Source of the DNA: Pseudomonas sp. SG20056
Lineage (GTDB): Bacteria > Pseudomonadota > Gammaproteobacteria > Pseudomonadales > Pseudomonadaceae
Direction of reading: 5' to 3'
DNA: 64,000 bases
Assembly: GCF_031764535.1 (NCBI RefSeq)
Contig: NZ_CP134499.1
Location: 3,596,001 to 3,660,000, forward strand
Part shown: in pieces, positions 25,299 through 35,072 of the stretch
How the letters are laid out: every line of letters begins with the position of its first letter
Position numbering within the stretch: the first letter of the stretch is position 1
Notes under the pieces: model-generated
The model's input: only the letters and a program-made list of their open reading frames with translations
What the model was told of the DNA's origin: nothing
Databases searched by the model: none
Translations under genes and position numbers: made by a program

Positions 25299-26951
25299 TC
25301 AGATCAGGTGCGGCGTACTGCGCGCAACCAGCGCCTCGACATTCACCCCACGCGGCAAGGTGCCGTAGACCCGCCCGCCCTGCCCGCCCAGACGGCTGGC
25401 GATAAAGGCGTCCGACACGGCCGCATTACCGGCTTCCAGCAACAGCTTGGCCTGCAGCGCCAGGGCCACGTCTTCGGTGAGCTGACGGGCGCGATACTGA
25501 ATATCGGCGGTGTCACGGAAATCCGCCTGCAATTGCGTGATATGGGCTTTCAACCGCGCTTCACCATGACCGTCGCCCAGCTCGGCAAACAGCGCATCAA
25601 GCACGCCCGGCTCCTTGGACAGTGCGCGCAACACGTCCAGGCACTGCACGTTACCCGAACCTTCCCAGGTCGAGTTGACCGGTGCTTCGCGGTACAGCCT
25701 TGGCAGGATGGTGTCCTCGACATACCCCGCGCCACCCATGCACTCGGCGGCCTCGTTGATCATGGCCGGCGCGCGTTTGCAGATCCAATACTTGCCCACG
25801 GCGGTGACCAGGCGGGCGAACTTGTCTTCCTGCTCATCGTGCGGGTTATCCAGCGCCTTGCCCATGCGCATGGTCAGCGCCAGGGCCGCTTCGCTTTCCA
25901 GGGCCAGATCAGCCAGTACGTTCTGCATCAGCGGCTGCTCGCTGAGTACACGACCGCCCACCTGGCGATGAGCGCAGTGGTGTGAGGCCTGGGTCAGGGC
26001 CTGACGCATCAGCGCGCTGGAGCCAATCATGCAGTCGAAACGGGTCAGCGCGACCATCTCGATAATGGTCGGCACGCCACGGCCTTCTTCACCAACCATC
26101 CAGGCCAGCGCACCGCGAAACTCCACTTCACTGGAGGCGTTCGACCAGTTACCCAGCTTGTTTTTCAGGCGCTGGATATAGAACTCGTTGCGCGTGCCGT
26201 CCGGCCGGTGGCGCGGTAGCAGAAAGCAGGTCAGGCCCTTGGCGGTATACGCCAGGGTCAGAAAGGCATCACACATCGGCGCCGAGCAGAACCACTTGTG
26301 CCCCACCAGCTCATAAGCCTGACCGGGACCACCGAGGCCCACCGGGTAGGCGCGCGTGGTGTTGGCGCGCACATCGGTGCCGCCCTGCTTTTCGGTCATG
26401 GCCATGCCGATGGTCGCGCCGCTTTTCTGCTCGATTGGCAGGTTGCGCGGGTCGTACTGGGTAGACAGAATTTTCGGCAACCACTTCTCGGCCACATCGG
26501 CCTGTAGCTTGAGTGCGGGCACGCTGGCAAAGGTCATGGTCAGCGGGCAACCGCTGCCCGCTTCGGCCTGACTGTGCAGGTAACTCATGGCGGCGCGTGC
26601 CACCTGGGCGCCGGCGCGCGGGTCGGTCCAGGGCATGGACGGCAAGCCATGCTCGATGGCTGCACTCATCAACTGGTGATAGGCCGGGTGAAACTCCACT
26701 AGATCGGCGCGATGACCGTAGCGGTCGTGGCTCTTGAACACCGGCTTGTTCTCGTTAGCGAGAAAGCCTGCGGCCATCAGCTCGCCGCCCGCCAGGCTGC
26801 CATACACATCCAGGCGCTGCGCAGCCCAGCCACCGCCAAAGCGCTTGGTCCACTCCTGCAGCGGCAGGTCAACGCGGTACAGGTTGGCACCGTCCAGCGG
26901 CGGCACCTGATTGAACACTTCATGGGTTTCGGCGTGTTGGCTGGCATTCAT
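25299..26951 (-). CDS. AidB-like acyl-CoA dehydrogenase
   Basis: 550 residues, longer than classical acyl-CoA dehydrogenases, as in the AidB group. Motifs include AMTEKQGGTDVRANTTRAYP, GHKWFCSAPMCDAF and ECMGGAGYVEDTILPRLYREAPVN. AidB proteins in E. coli belong to the Ada alkylation response. Others act on acyl-CoA. The ATG at 26951 overlaps the TetR gene stop as ATGA, so it is translated from the tetR transcript. Confidence 0.9.
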   Translation of the reverse strand: MNASQHAETHEVFNQVPPLDGANLYRVDLPLQEWTKRFGGGWAAQRLDVYGSLAGGELMAAGFLANENKPVFKSHDRYGHRADLVEFHPAYHQLMSAAIEHGLPSMPWTDPRAGAQVARAAMSYLHSQAEAGSGCPLTMTFASVPALKLQADVAEKWLPKILSTQYDPRNLPIEQKSGATIGMAMTEKQGGTDVRANTTRAYPVGLGGPGQAYELVGHKWFCSAPMCDAFLTLAYTAKGLTCFLLPRHRPDGTRNEFYIQRLKNKLGNWSNASSEVEFRGALAWMVGEEGRGVPTIIEMVALTRFDCMIGSSALMRQALTQASHHCAHRQVGGRVLSEQPLMQNVLADLALESEAALALTMRMGKALDNPHDEQEDKFARLVTAVGKYWICKRAPAMINEAAECMGGAGYVEDTILPRLYREAPVNSTWEGSGNVQCLDVLRALSKEPGVLDALFAELGDGHGEARLKAHITQLQADFRDTADIQYRARQLTEDVALALQAKLLLEAGNAAVSDAFIASRLGGQGGRVYGTLPRGVNVEALVARSTPHLI

Positions 26952-27601
26952 GGCTGAGGCTCCTCTACGGGCAATTGGGCGCCCACGGCGCGTAGACAAA
27001 AGGTGACCAGGGCCTGGCTGACTTCAGCCAGGCTGGGGGCGGGGTATCCGGCTTCACGGGCGGCACGCGCAGGCGGCGATAACGGGCCGACCAGGGCTTC
27101 GGCAATGGCGCCGACAAGGCAGGCTGCAACCAGGTTGATCTGCTGCACATGGAACACACCTTGGGCGACGCCCTCCTGCAGCAATTCGACGAACAGATCG
27201 GCATAGGCTTCGCGGTAGAGCAGGCGCTGCTCGTCGACTTCAGGATCAACCGGCTCGGCGATCAGGGCGAAGGCCAAGCGGCGACTGTCCCAGGCCCGCG
27301 CGGCAAAGCGCTGCAATCCCTCGGACAGACGCAGCACCGGGCTACCCGGCCCGCGTACGGTGGCGGCCAGGGCATCCACCTCACGCTGGCTGGCCACAGC
27401 AAACACTTCCGCCGCCAGCTCACCCTTGCTGCGCACATGGCGGTACAGGCTGCCGGTGGCAATGCCGACATCCTCAGCCAACGCCTGCATGGTCAGCGCA
27501 GCAAAGCCGCCCTCAGCTACGCGTGCCAGGGCGGCGCTGATAATGCGCTCCCGCAATGCTTGATCGCGGTCGATACGCAGGGCAGTGGTGCGATAGGCCA
27601 T
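26948..27601 (-). CDS. TetR/AcrR-family regulator
   Basis: 217 residues. The N-terminal HTH is RIISAALARVAEGGFAALTM, then QALAEDVGIATGSLYRHVRS. The C-terminal ligand domain is variable. It is first in the operon tetR-acyl-CoA dehydrogenase-thioesterase and most likely autoregulates through the palindrome just upstream (27606-27645). The likely ligand is an acyl-CoA, by context. Confidence 0.93.
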   Translation of the reverse strand: MAYRTTALRIDRDQALRERIISAALARVAEGGFAALTMQALAEDVGIATGSLYRHVRSKGELAAEVFAVASQREVDALAATVRGPGSPVLRLSEGLQRFAARAWDSRRLAFALIAEPVDPEVDEQRLLYREAYADLFVELLQEGVAQGVFHVQQINLVAACLVGAIAEALVGPLSPPARAAREAGYPAPSLAEVSQALVTFCLRAVGAQLPVEEPQP

Positions 27602-27605
27602 GGTC

Positions 27606-27645
27606 TGAATCCTGATTCACTATTGCTCAAGTGAATCAGGATTCA
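27606..27645. promoter_or_regulatory. TetR operator, nested palindrome
   Basis: Left arm TGAATCCTGATTCAC and right arm GTGAATCAGGATTCA are exact reverse complements with a 10-nt centre. Each arm holds its own dyad, GAATC-NN-GATTC (27607-27618 and 27633-27644), so two dimer sites lie 26 bp apart. It sits 4 nt upstream of the TetR start, where autorepression would act. Confidence 0.8.
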
Positions 27646-27720
27646 AAGTTTGGCTAAAGGGCGATTCCGGGCACAACAGCGGGCATATTGGCCAGCTGCT
27701 GGCGTATACAACCCATGCGA

Positions 27721-30102
27721 TTAGGACTCGCGGCAGAGCACCCAGTCGTGCAATAGATTGCGCAGCTGCTCGAACTTCACCGGCTTGGCCAGGTAGTCAC
27801 TCATACCGGCGGCCAGGCAGCGCTCGCGGTCGCCGCTGTGGCTGTGGGCGGTGATTGCCAGCACCGGCAGCAGCTGGCAGCCGGGCAGATTGCGCAGCGC
27901 CCGGCAGGTGGCAAAACCGTCCATCACCGGCATCTGGCAATCCAGCAATACCGCATCGATGGTTTCGTTACGCAGCACCTCAAGGGCCTCAGCGCCGTTA
28001 TCGGCGGTACGCACCTGATAACCCAGCTTGAGCAGCATGCCGCGGGTCACCAGTTGGTTGATCGCATTGTCCTCGACGATCAGCACCGTGCACTGCTCTG
28101 GCGCGCGCAGCGCCGGGCCGGCGGCGCGTAGCACGACTGCGGCTGGAGTGGTCATCTGCACCGGCAAGGCCAGCGGCAGCTCCAGGCGAAAACAGCTGCC
28201 CTGCCCTGGCTGGGACTCATGACTGAGGTCGCCGCCGAGCAGGTCGACCAGTTGCCGGCAGATCGCCAGGCCAATGCCCAGGCCGCCGTACTCGCGGGTC
28301 ATCGAGCCGTCCAGCTGCTGAAAGCGCTGATACAGCTTGCCGTCGGCCGGCACCGCGAAACCCACGCCACTGTCGATCACCTCGATGCGCAGCGGCAGAA
28401 TATCGCTGGCCGTGCCGCCACGGCTGACCCGCACCCGCACTTCGCCATGCAGGGTGAACTTGATGGCGTTATCCAGCAGGCAATTGAGGCTTTGCACCAG
28501 CTTGTTGGCGTCGCCCTCAAGGGTGTCGGGCAGGCTGTCGTCCAGCTCCAGAATAAAGCGCAGGCCCTTTTCCTCGGCGCGCGGCGCGTACTGCGCACGC
28601 AAACCGTCGAACAGGCCACGCAGGCTGAACGGCTCGCGCCGCGGGTACAGGCGGCCGGCCTGCAGCTCGGTGAGAGCGAGAATGTCATTGACCATGCGCA
28701 TCATGTCGCGGGCGGAGCTGGCGGCAGTGCGCTGGTAGTGCGCCAGCTCGCCATCGATCTCAAGCATTTGCATCAGTTCAAGCGAACCAATCACCCCGTT
28801 CATCGGCGTGCGCAGCTCGTGGGTGACGGTGGCGAGGAACTCATCCTTCAAGCGGTTACTGTTGGCCAGCTCCTGGTTAAAGGCTTCGAGCTTGAGCCCG
28901 GCTTCCTGCAGGATGCGCGTGCGCTCTTCCTTCATCGCATTGATGCGGTCGGCCAGGGCCAGCGAGAGCAGACCGACCTCCAGCGCAGAGCCGATCTGGC
29001 TGGCGTACATGGTGAGGAACATATTCGGCAGGTAGCCCAGCACCATCAGGGTGTTGATCATTCCGCCCGCAAGAAAGGCGGTCCAGGCGATGATGAAATA
29101 ACGCGCCACACGCATGCCGCGCATCCAGGCGAGGATGCCAGCGCTGAAGATCACTACGGTAAAGCCCAGCGCCAGGTAGGTGGCCAAACGCAAAGACAGG
29201 GCATAACTGGCCGTCAGTGCCAGGGTCATAACCAGCACACCGGAGCCCATCATCAACAGCAGGGCGCGGTCGACCCAAGGGCTGTGCTCGGCGGTATGCA
29301 GGAAGCTGCGGGCGAACTGACACCCAAACAACGCGGCCGCACCAATCAGAAACGGCGTGGCGGCATTCGCCCACCAGGGGCTGTTGGGCCAGAAATACTC
29401 GATGGCCGCGCCGTTGACCGACAGCTGGTAAAAACCGAACGAGGCGATGTAGAGGATGTAATACAGGTAGCTGGTGTCGCGCACACTAAGGAAGATAAAC
29501 AGGTTGTAGATCAGCATCACCAGCAGCACGCCGTAGATGATGCCCAGCACATAGATGCGCGCCGGCTGCTCTTCCAGGTAGGCATTGGGTGCCCAGAGGG
29601 TCAATGGTGCCTGGATCGAGCCCTGGCTTTCCAGGCGCAAGTAAACACTCTGCCGCTGCCCCGGCGGCAACTTCAGCTCGAACACATAGTTGTGTTGCTT
29701 GATCTCACGACTGGAGAACGGCAAGGCATCGCCGGTGTGCTGGCTCAGTTGATAGCCTCCCTGCGCATCGGGCAAGTACAGCTGCACATGGTCGAGCGGT
29801 GGATAGGCCAGTTCCAGCAACCAGGGCCGTACATCTGTCGCCTGCTGCGGGCGGTATTCCAGGTCGAGGCGCAGCCAGAACACTGAACGCGAATAGCCCG
29901 CGTTCAGTACGCCTTTGTCGTGCTGACGGAAGCTGGCCTGCAAAGCCGGTGAGGTGATGTCCTCGATGCTGGCATCGCCACGTACATCCTCGAATACCGA
30001 CATGGCCGTGCCGAGCGGCAGGCTGCGGGTGTTTTCGTCAAAAACCAATGCACTGGCCAACCCTGGCACCAGCATGAAGAAACAGAGAAGGATGTAGTGC
30101 AT
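27721..30102 (-). CDS. Hybrid sensor histidine kinase/response regulator (7TMR-DISM)
   Basis: 793 residues. A signal peptide precedes an extracellular DISM sensory domain (about 25-165), then seven membrane helices (about 175-385). The HisKA H-box is VTHELRTPMNGVIGSLELM. The HATPase includes DNAIKFTLHG, DSGVGF and GGLGIGLAICRQLVDLLGG. The C-terminal receiver has VLLDCQMPVMDGFATC with the acceptor Asp and a Lys in LAKPVKFEQL. DISM sensors often bind carbohydrates. No separate output regulator is adjacent. Confidence 0.95.
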   Translation of the reverse strand: MHYILLCFFMLVPGLASALVFDENTRSLPLGTAMSVFEDVRGDASIEDITSPALQASFRQHDKGVLNAGYSRSVFWLRLDLEYRPQQATDVRPWLLELAYPPLDHVQLYLPDAQGGYQLSQHTGDALPFSSREIKQHNYVFELKLPPGQRQSVYLRLESQGSIQAPLTLWAPNAYLEEQPARIYVLGIIYGVLLVMLIYNLFIFLSVRDTSYLYYILYIASFGFYQLSVNGAAIEYFWPNSPWWANAATPFLIGAAALFGCQFARSFLHTAEHSPWVDRALLLMMGSGVLVMTLALTASYALSLRLATYLALGFTVVIFSAGILAWMRGMRVARYFIIAWTAFLAGGMINTLMVLGYLPNMFLTMYASQIGSALEVGLLSLALADRINAMKEERTRILQEAGLKLEAFNQELANSNRLKDEFLATVTHELRTPMNGVIGSLELMQMLEIDGELAHYQRTAASSARDMMRMVNDILALTELQAGRLYPRREPFSLRGLFDGLRAQYAPRAEEKGLRFILELDDSLPDTLEGDANKLVQSLNCLLDNAIKFTLHGEVRVRVSRGGTASDILPLRIEVIDSGVGFAVPADGKLYQRFQQLDGSMTREYGGLGIGLAICRQLVDLLGGDLSHESQPGQGSCFRLELPLALPVQMTTPAAVVLRAAGPALRAPEQCTVLIVEDNAINQLVTRGMLLKLGYQVRTADNGAEALEVLRNETIDAVLLDCQMPVMDGFATCRALRNLPGCQLLPVLAITAHSHSGDRERCLAAGMSDYLAKPVKFEQLRNLLHDWVLCRES

Positions 30103-30349
30103 GCAACTCAGCCAGAGTAAGCCAGCAGCGCCTAGGTAGCGTTGCTAGCAGCGGTGTATTTGGATGCTGGCACTCTAGCATAGGCCCTTGCGCCAGAGCC
30201 CCAGGAAAAACCTGAACTGTATTGAGATTTTTGCTCTTCCCCAGTTGAGGCAACAGCCCTGTGCCGACATGCGACAGATCGTCCGTCCGACTGGCTTTCC
30301 TGGCGTTTCGGGGTCTGCAAGCCGTGGTTTGGTGGTAAGCTCGCGCACC

Positions 30350-31144
30350 ATGAAAACGCCTACCTCTCGCCCCGTAGTGCTGTGCCTGTCCGGTCATGAC
30401 CCCAGTGGTGGTGCCGGCCTGCAAGCCGATATCGAAGCCCTGCTCGCCCAAGGCTGTCACGCCGCCCCAACCGTGACCGCATTGACCGTGCAGGACACCG
30501 TCAACGTTTCCGACTTCCGCGTGCTCGACCGCGAATGGGTCTTGGCCCAGGCCAATGCGGTGATCAACGACCTGCCGGTCGAAGCCGTAAAGCTGGGCAT
30601 GCTCGGCTCAGTCGAGATGGTCGAAACCGTACTGGAAATCATGCAGCGCCTGCCGGGTATTCCGCTGGTCTGCGATCCGGTACTACGTGCCGGCGGCGGC
30701 GGCGCGCTGGGCAAGGATGAAGTCGGTTATGCCATGCGCGAGCGGCTGTTTGCCGTCTCGACCATCGCCACACCGAACCTGCCGGAAGCGCGCATCCTCG
30801 CCGAACTGCCAAACGGCACGGCGGATGAGTGCGCCGAGAAGCTGCTGCCCTATATCCAGCACCTGCTGGTCACCGGCGGCCATGGCAATGAGCATGAAGT
30901 GCACAACCGCCTGTATTCGCGTGACGGCAGCCGCCACACCTTTACCTGCCAGCGCCTGCCTGGCAGCTACCACGGTTCCGGCTGCACCCTGGCCAGCACC
31001 CTGGCCGGGCGCCTGGCACTGGGCCAGGAACTGGTCAGCGCCGTGCAGTTCGCCCTCGATTACACCTGGCGTACCCTGCGCGATGCCGAACAACCGGGCC
31101 ACGGCCAGTACATCCCGCGTCGCCTGCCGCTGGATCTCTCTTAA
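30350..31144 (+). CDS. thiD: Hydroxymethylpyrimidine/phosphomethylpyrimidine kinase
   Basis: 264 residues, the family length. It phosphorylates HMP and HMP-P in thiamine synthesis. The N-terminus CLSGHDPSGGAGLQADIEAL is the ribokinase-fold substrate motif. VCDPVLRAGGG follows, and YHGSGCTLASTLAGRLA near the end contains the catalytic Asp region and anion hole. An in-frame extension to 30188 lacks family residues. ThiE follows after 25 nt. Confidence 0.95.
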   Translation: MKTPTSRPVVLCLSGHDPSGGAGLQADIEALLAQGCHAAPTVTALTVQDTVNVSDFRVLDREWVLAQANAVINDLPVEAVKLGMLGSVEMVETVLEIMQRLPGIPLVCDPVLRAGGGGALGKDEVGYAMRERLFAVSTIATPNLPEARILAELPNGTADECAEKLLPYIQHLLVTGGHGNEHEVHNRLYSRDGSRHTFTCQRLPGSYHGSGCTLASTLAGRLALGQELVSAVQFALDYTWRTLRDAEQPGHGQYIPRRLPLDLS

Positions 31145-31169
31145 TAGTTAGCCGCTGATGGAGTACCCG

Positions 31170-31796
31170 ATGAAACTGCGTGGCCTGTATGCCATCACCG
31201 ACAGCGAATTGCTCAAGGGCAAGCTGCTGCCCTACGTCGAGGCGGCACTCAAGGGAGGGGCTACGCTGCTGCAGTACCGCGACAAATCCAGCGATGACGC
31301 GCGCCGCCTGCGTGAAGCCGAAGCCCTGCGCGAGCTGTGCAACCGCTATGGCGCAGCACTGATCATCAATGACGATGCCGAATTGGCTGCCCGCTTGGGT
31401 GTAGGCCTGCATTTGGGCCAAGGCGATGGCTCGCTGTCCGTTGCCCGCGCCTTGCTCGGGCGCAAGGCGATTATCGGCGGCACCTGTCATGCCCAACTGG
31501 AACTGGCCGAAGCCGCTGCCAAAGAAGGCGCCAGCTATGTCGCCTTCGGCCGTTTCTTCAATTCCACCACCAAGCCCGGCGCACCCGCTGCCGACGTCGC
31601 GTTGCTGGCTGCTGCGAAGGGCAAGGTCAACCTGCCGATTGTCGCCATCGGCGGCGTGACTCTGGACAACGCCCCTGAGCTTATCGCCCACGGCGCCAGC
31701 ATGGTCGCGGTGGTCCAGGGCCTGTTCGGCGCCGACTCGGTGGCTGAAGTCGAGCGCCGCGCCCGCGCCTTTAGCGCTCTGTTCACATCTAACTAA
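31170..31796 (+). CDS. thiE: Thiamine-phosphate synthase
   Basis: 208 residues. It joins HMP-PP and thiazole phosphate to make thiamine phosphate. [17 protein letters not shown] starts the TIM barrel. QYRDKSSDD and [20 protein letters not shown] are the pyrophosphate and Mg sites, and [19 protein letters not shown] is typical. The ATG at 31170 has GGAG 8 nt upstream; an in-frame ATG 12 nt earlier lies over that box and is rejected. Confidence 0.95.
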   Translation: MKLRGLYAITDSELLKGKLLPYVEAALKGGATLLQYRDKSSDDARRLREAEALRELCNRYGAALIINDDAELAARLGVGLHLGQGDGSLSVARALLGRKAIIGGTCHAQLELAEAAAKEGASYVAFGRFFNSTTKPGAPAADVALLAAAKGKVNLPIVAIGGVTLDNAPELIAHGASMVAVVQGLFGADSVAEVERRARAFSALFTSN

Positions 31797-31850
31797 CATT
31801 ATTAAGGGGCGGCCCGGCTCGCCCCAACTCCCCGTTTGAGAGGCCCTGCC

Positions 31851-33140
31851 ATGTCCCGTTCCGAAACCCTCTTCGCTAATGCGCAGAAGCACATCCCCGG
31901 TGGCGTCAACTCGCCGGTGCGCGCCTTCAAAAGCGTCGGTGGCACGCCGCTGTTCTTCAAGCATGCTGAAGGCGCCTACGTCACCGATGAAGACGATAAG
32001 CGCTACGTCGACTACGTCGGCTCCTGGGGCCCGATGATCCTCGGCCACAGCCACCCGGAAGTCCTCGACGCTGTGCGTAACCAGTTGCAACACGGCCTGT
32101 CCTACGGCGCACCGACCGCCATGGAAACCGAGATGGCGGACCTGGTGTGCAGCCTGGTGCCGTCGATGGACATGGTGCGCATGGTCAGCTCCGGCACCGA
32201 GGCGACCATGAGCGCCATCCGTCTGGCCCGTGGCTACACCGGCCGCGACAACATCATCAAATTCGAAGGCTGCTACCACGGCCACTCCGACAGCCTGCTG
32301 GTGAAAGCCGGCTCCGGCCTGCTGACCCAGGGTGTGCCAAGCTCGGCCGGTGTGCCGGCGGACTTCGCCAAACACACCCTGACCCTGCCCTTCAACGACC
32401 TGGCAGCGGTCGAGCAGATGCTCAGCGAAGTCGGTTCGAGCGTCGCCTGCATCATCGTCGAGCCGGTAGCCGGCAACATGAACTGCGTGCCGCCAGCACC
32501 AGGCTACCTGCAGGGTCTGCGCGAACAGTGCGACAAACACGGTGTGGTGCTGATCTTCGACGAAGTGATGACCGGTTTCCGCGTCGCCCTCGGCGGCGCC
32601 CAGGCGTATTACGGCGTCACCCCGGACCTGACCACCTTTGGCAAGATCATAGGCGGAGGCATGCCAGTCGGCTGCTTCGGCGGCAAGCGCGAAATCATGC
32701 ATTGCATCGCCCCGCTCGGCCCGGTTTACCAGGCCGGCACACTGTCGGGTAACCCGCTGGCCATGGCCGCCGGCCTGACTACTTTGCGCCTGATCAAACG
32801 CCCAGGCTTCCACGCCGAGCTGAGCGACTACACCAGCCGCATGCTGCAGGGTTTGCAAGACCGCGCCGATGCGGCCGGCATTCCGTTCGTCACCACTCAG
32901 GCGGGCGGCATGTTCGGCCTGTACTTCAGCGGTGCCGACGATATCGTCACCTTTGACGATGTGATGGCCAGCGATGCCGAGCGCTTCAAGCGCTTCTTCC
33001 ATCTGATGCTCGAGGGCGGCGTGTACCTGGCCCCGAGCGCCTTCGAGGCCGGTTTCACCTCCATCGCCCATGGCGATGCCGAGTTGAAGATCACCCTGGA
33101 CGCCGCCGAGCGCGCCTTTGCTGCGCTTAAGAACGCCTGA
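31851..33140 (+). CDS. hemL: Glutamate-1-semialdehyde 2,1-aminomutase
   Basis: 429 residues. It converts glutamate-1-semialdehyde to 5-aminolevulinate, the tetrapyrrole precursor. The PLP lysine lies in [14 protein letters not shown]. Also present are the glycine-rich [20 protein letters not shown] and [15 protein letters not shown] residues ([18 protein letters not shown]). The ATG is the natural start; a TTG five codons upstream is rejected. Its stop overlaps the next gene as TGATG. Confidence 0.97.
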   Translation: MSRSETLFANAQKHIPGGVNSPVRAFKSVGGTPLFFKHAEGAYVTDEDDKRYVDYVGSWGPMILGHSHPEVLDAVRNQLQHGLSYGAPTAMETEMADLVCSLVPSMDMVRMVSSGTEATMSAIRLARGYTGRDNIIKFEGCYHGHSDSLLVKAGSGLLTQGVPSSAGVPADFAKHTLTLPFNDLAAVEQMLSEVGSSVACIIVEPVAGNMNCVPPAPGYLQGLREQCDKHGVVLIFDEVMTGFRVALGGAQAYYGVTPDLTTFGKIIGGGMPVGCFGGKREIMHCIAPLGPVYQAGTLSGNPLAMAAGLTTLRLIKRPGFHAELSDYTSRMLQGLQDRADAAGIPFVTTQAGGMFGLYFSGADDIVTFDDVMASDAERFKRFFHLMLEGGVYLAPSAFEAGFTSIAHGDAELKITLDAAERAFAALKNA

Positions 33141-33796
33141 TGCAGTACAGCACGGCCTTTAGCGACGCGATCCTGGCCCTGGCCTGTCTGGCCTGCGCAA
33201 TCGCCATCGGCAAAGCCCGCAAGCACTATGGCGAGAGTGATCAGCCGGCGCTGTTCTGCGCACTGCTGGGGTTTCTCCTGCCGGCTGCTGCGGCGGCCGT
33301 CGGCGTGGTTCGCTTTGGCATCGACCCCAGCGCGCAGGCCGCGCACTTGTGGCTAAGCCAGGCCAGCAGCTTTCTCGGCCTGCCGTTGCTCGGCGCCGCC
33401 GCACTGGCCTTAGGTCGCGGCTGGCAGTGGAGCCGCGCCAACTGGGGGCGCATCCTGCTCGGTTTGTGCGCCTTCTTCGAACTGTTCCGCCAGATGAACC
33501 AGCTGGAGGATTACCGCCTGCTGCTCAACCTGGCGACTCTACTGCTGATCCTCTACGCCGGCGCCGTGCAGTGGCCCAAACGCGGGCCCCTGACTGCGGC
33601 GATTGCCGTGGTCGGACTGTTTCTGCTGGCCGGTTTGGCGGTTGGCACCGAGGGCTTTATTGGTTCTTTACGCCGAGTCGACTTGTTCCACGCCCTGTTG
33701 ACACCGGCCTATCCGCTGTTGGCCTGGCTGCTACTGAGCCTGCCTGGCAGTGCAAAACATGGCCGCACGGAAGAAAACCCGGTAAAGACTTTGTAA
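33140..33796 (+). CDS. Hypothetical membrane protein
   Basis: 218 residues with about five to seven hydrophobic segments (AILALACLACAIAIG, LLGFLLPAAAAAVGVV, AAIAVVGLFLLAGLAVG and others). No family recognised. Its ATG overlaps the hemL stop (TGATG), so it is translationally coupled to hemL and may serve near heme or tetrapyrrole metabolism, though that is inference. Confidence 0.7.
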   Translation: MQYSTAFSDAILALACLACAIAIGKARKHYGESDQPALFCALLGFLLPAAAAAVGVVRFGIDPSAQAAHLWLSQASSFLGLPLLGAAALALGRGWQWSRANWGRILLGLCAFFELFRQMNQLEDYRLLLNLATLLLILYAGAVQWPKRGPLTAAIAVVGLFLLAGLAVGTEGFIGSLRRVDLFHALLTPAYPLLAWLLLSLPGSAKHGRTEENPVKTL

Positions 33797-33888
33797 GAAC
33801 GCCGCTGCTTATTTCATAATGTGACGGCTGCCGCGTTCCGGCGGCCGAGCACATCGCTCGCTTTGCATCCCGAGGTAAACGGATTTTC

Positions 33889-34440
33889 ATGAAACGCACC
33901 GGCCGCACCCTGTCCCTGGGCTGCCTGTTGCTCCTGCTGCCACTGCTCGCCTCGGCGAGCGGCAACTCCTTGCTGATCCCCGCGCTTGGCAGCTGCTCAC
34001 TCAACACCGCCCCCGAAGAACTGCCCGTCGCCCTTGAGGCCTGCGAGCAAGCTGCGCTCAATGGCGATCTGCAGGCAGAGTTTGAACTGGGCGAGTTCTA
34101 TTACGACGGCAAGCGTGTCGAACGTGATCTCAGCCAGGCGCTGAAATGGTTCGAGCAGGCCTCACTGCAAGGCCATGCACAATCGCAGTACCGCCTGGGC
34201 ATGATGTTCTTCCGTGGCGAAGGCGTACCGGCAAACGCCGTGCAGGCCTATATCGTGCTGAAAATGGCGGCAGTGAATGGTTCGGACGAAGCCATGGACA
34301 GCGCCGACCTGATCGCCGCGCAGATGCCCCGCGATGAGCTGGAAATCGCCAGCCAGGTGCTCGGGCAGATCTTCCGCAACTACCTGCTGGAGTTGCAGAA
34401 CGCCGACACCCTCACCTCGCCGTTCGCACCGCTGCCCTGA
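33889..34440 (+). CDS. Sel1-repeat periplasmic protein
   Basis: 183 residues. A signal peptide (MKRTGRTLSLGCLLLLLPLLASA) is followed by Sel1-like repeats: AEFELGEFYYDGKRVERDLS, ALKWFEQASLQGHAQSQYRL and GMMFFRGEGVPANAVQAYIV. The remainder is helical. Such proteins mediate protein interactions in the envelope. A gene of this kind is found near the piu/speC loci of other Pseudomonas, but here it sits away from them. Confidence 0.85.
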   Translation: MKRTGRTLSLGCLLLLLPLLASASGNSLLIPALGSCSLNTAPEELPVALEACEQAALNGDLQAEFELGEFYYDGKRVERDLSQALKWFEQASLQGHAQSQYRLGMMFFRGEGVPANAVQAYIVLKMAAVNGSDEAMDSADLIAAQMPRDELEIASQVLGQIFRNYLLELQNADTLTSPFAPLP

Positions 34441-34472
34441 TTCAACCCATCTAACACGCTTAGACGCGGTTA

Positions 34473-34614
34473 AGATCTCCCGAGCTAGAGCCCTGCAAGG
34501 CGAAAACAGGCGAGGAACGGTCGGAGTCGCGGGCGACTGTACTTTTGTACATGAGCATTCCGAGTCTGTTTTCAACGCAGTAGGGCCGACGCGCAGCAGA
34601 TCGTATTCAGGTCC
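34473..34614. repeat. Structured intergenic repeat, copy 2 (inverted)
   Basis: In reverse orientation relative to copy 1 at 12844-12985. Blocks CGAGCTAGAG, CTGCAAGGCGAAAACAGGCG and GGCCGACGCGCAGCAGAT are shared, and the flank of about 12 nt near the 34614 end also aligns. The inner arm differs in sequence but keeps pairing: TGTAC/GTACA around TTTT replaces GTGTAC/GTACAC, and an extra AGTCGC/GCGACT dyad is added. It abuts the DUF1820 stop. Confidence 0.85.
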
Positions 34615-34938
34615 TTACTTGTCCGGCATGGGCATAGGGAACGGCATAACATTGCCGCCGCCCTTGGCTTCGCTGATCTTCGGCGTGCCCAGGCGTTCGA
34701 CTTCGTCGATGCGGATGATTGCGTGCATGGGGATAAAGCTGCGCACCACACCGTCAAACTGCGCCTTGAGCTTTTCCTCGCTGGGGTCGACCACAACCTG
34801 GGTGCGTTCGCCGAAGACGAACTCCTCCACTTCCAGAAAGCCCCACAGATCGCTTTGAAAGATCTGCTTGGCGTACATCTCGTACACCTGACCCTGGTTA
34901 AGGAAAATCACCTTGTAGATGGGTTCGCGCTTGCTCAT
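34615..34938 (-). CDS. DUF1820-family protein
   Basis: 107 residues. EPIYKVIFLNQGQVYEMYAK and GFLEVEEFVFGERTQVVVDP with the tail FIPMHAIIRIDEVERLG are the DUF1820 pattern. It is a small soluble protein of unknown function conserved in gammaproteobacteria. It is divergent from miaB. Confidence 0.88.
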   Translation of the reverse strand: MSKREPIYKVIFLNQGQVYEMYAKQIFQSDLWGFLEVEEFVFGERTQVVVDPSEEKLKAQFDGVVRSFIPMHAIIRIDEVERLGTPKISEAKGGGNVMPFPMPMPDK

Positions 34939-35032
34939 GGCTATGCAGTTCGTACCGAGGGTTAATTGAAAGGGCGCGGATCATAGCATAGCCGCCTAGC
35001 AGCCAACGCTAGGAACCCTGGCACGAGCTCCC

Positions 35033-35038
35033 TATAAT
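35033..35038 (+). promoter_or_regulatory. -10 element TATAAT upstream of miaB
   Basis: TATAAT in CCTATAATGCGCGG, 35 nt upstream of the miaB ATG. No convincing -35. Confidence 0.45.
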
Positions 35039-35072
35039 GCGCGGTTCTTCGAATCACCCTTTTTGAGCGCGC

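Noticed and set aside
30103..30349. A TPP riboswitch before thiD
   Set aside because: I searched for the TPP core motif (CTGAGA and the ACCTGATCTGG type) and did not find it. The gap shows no riboswitch.
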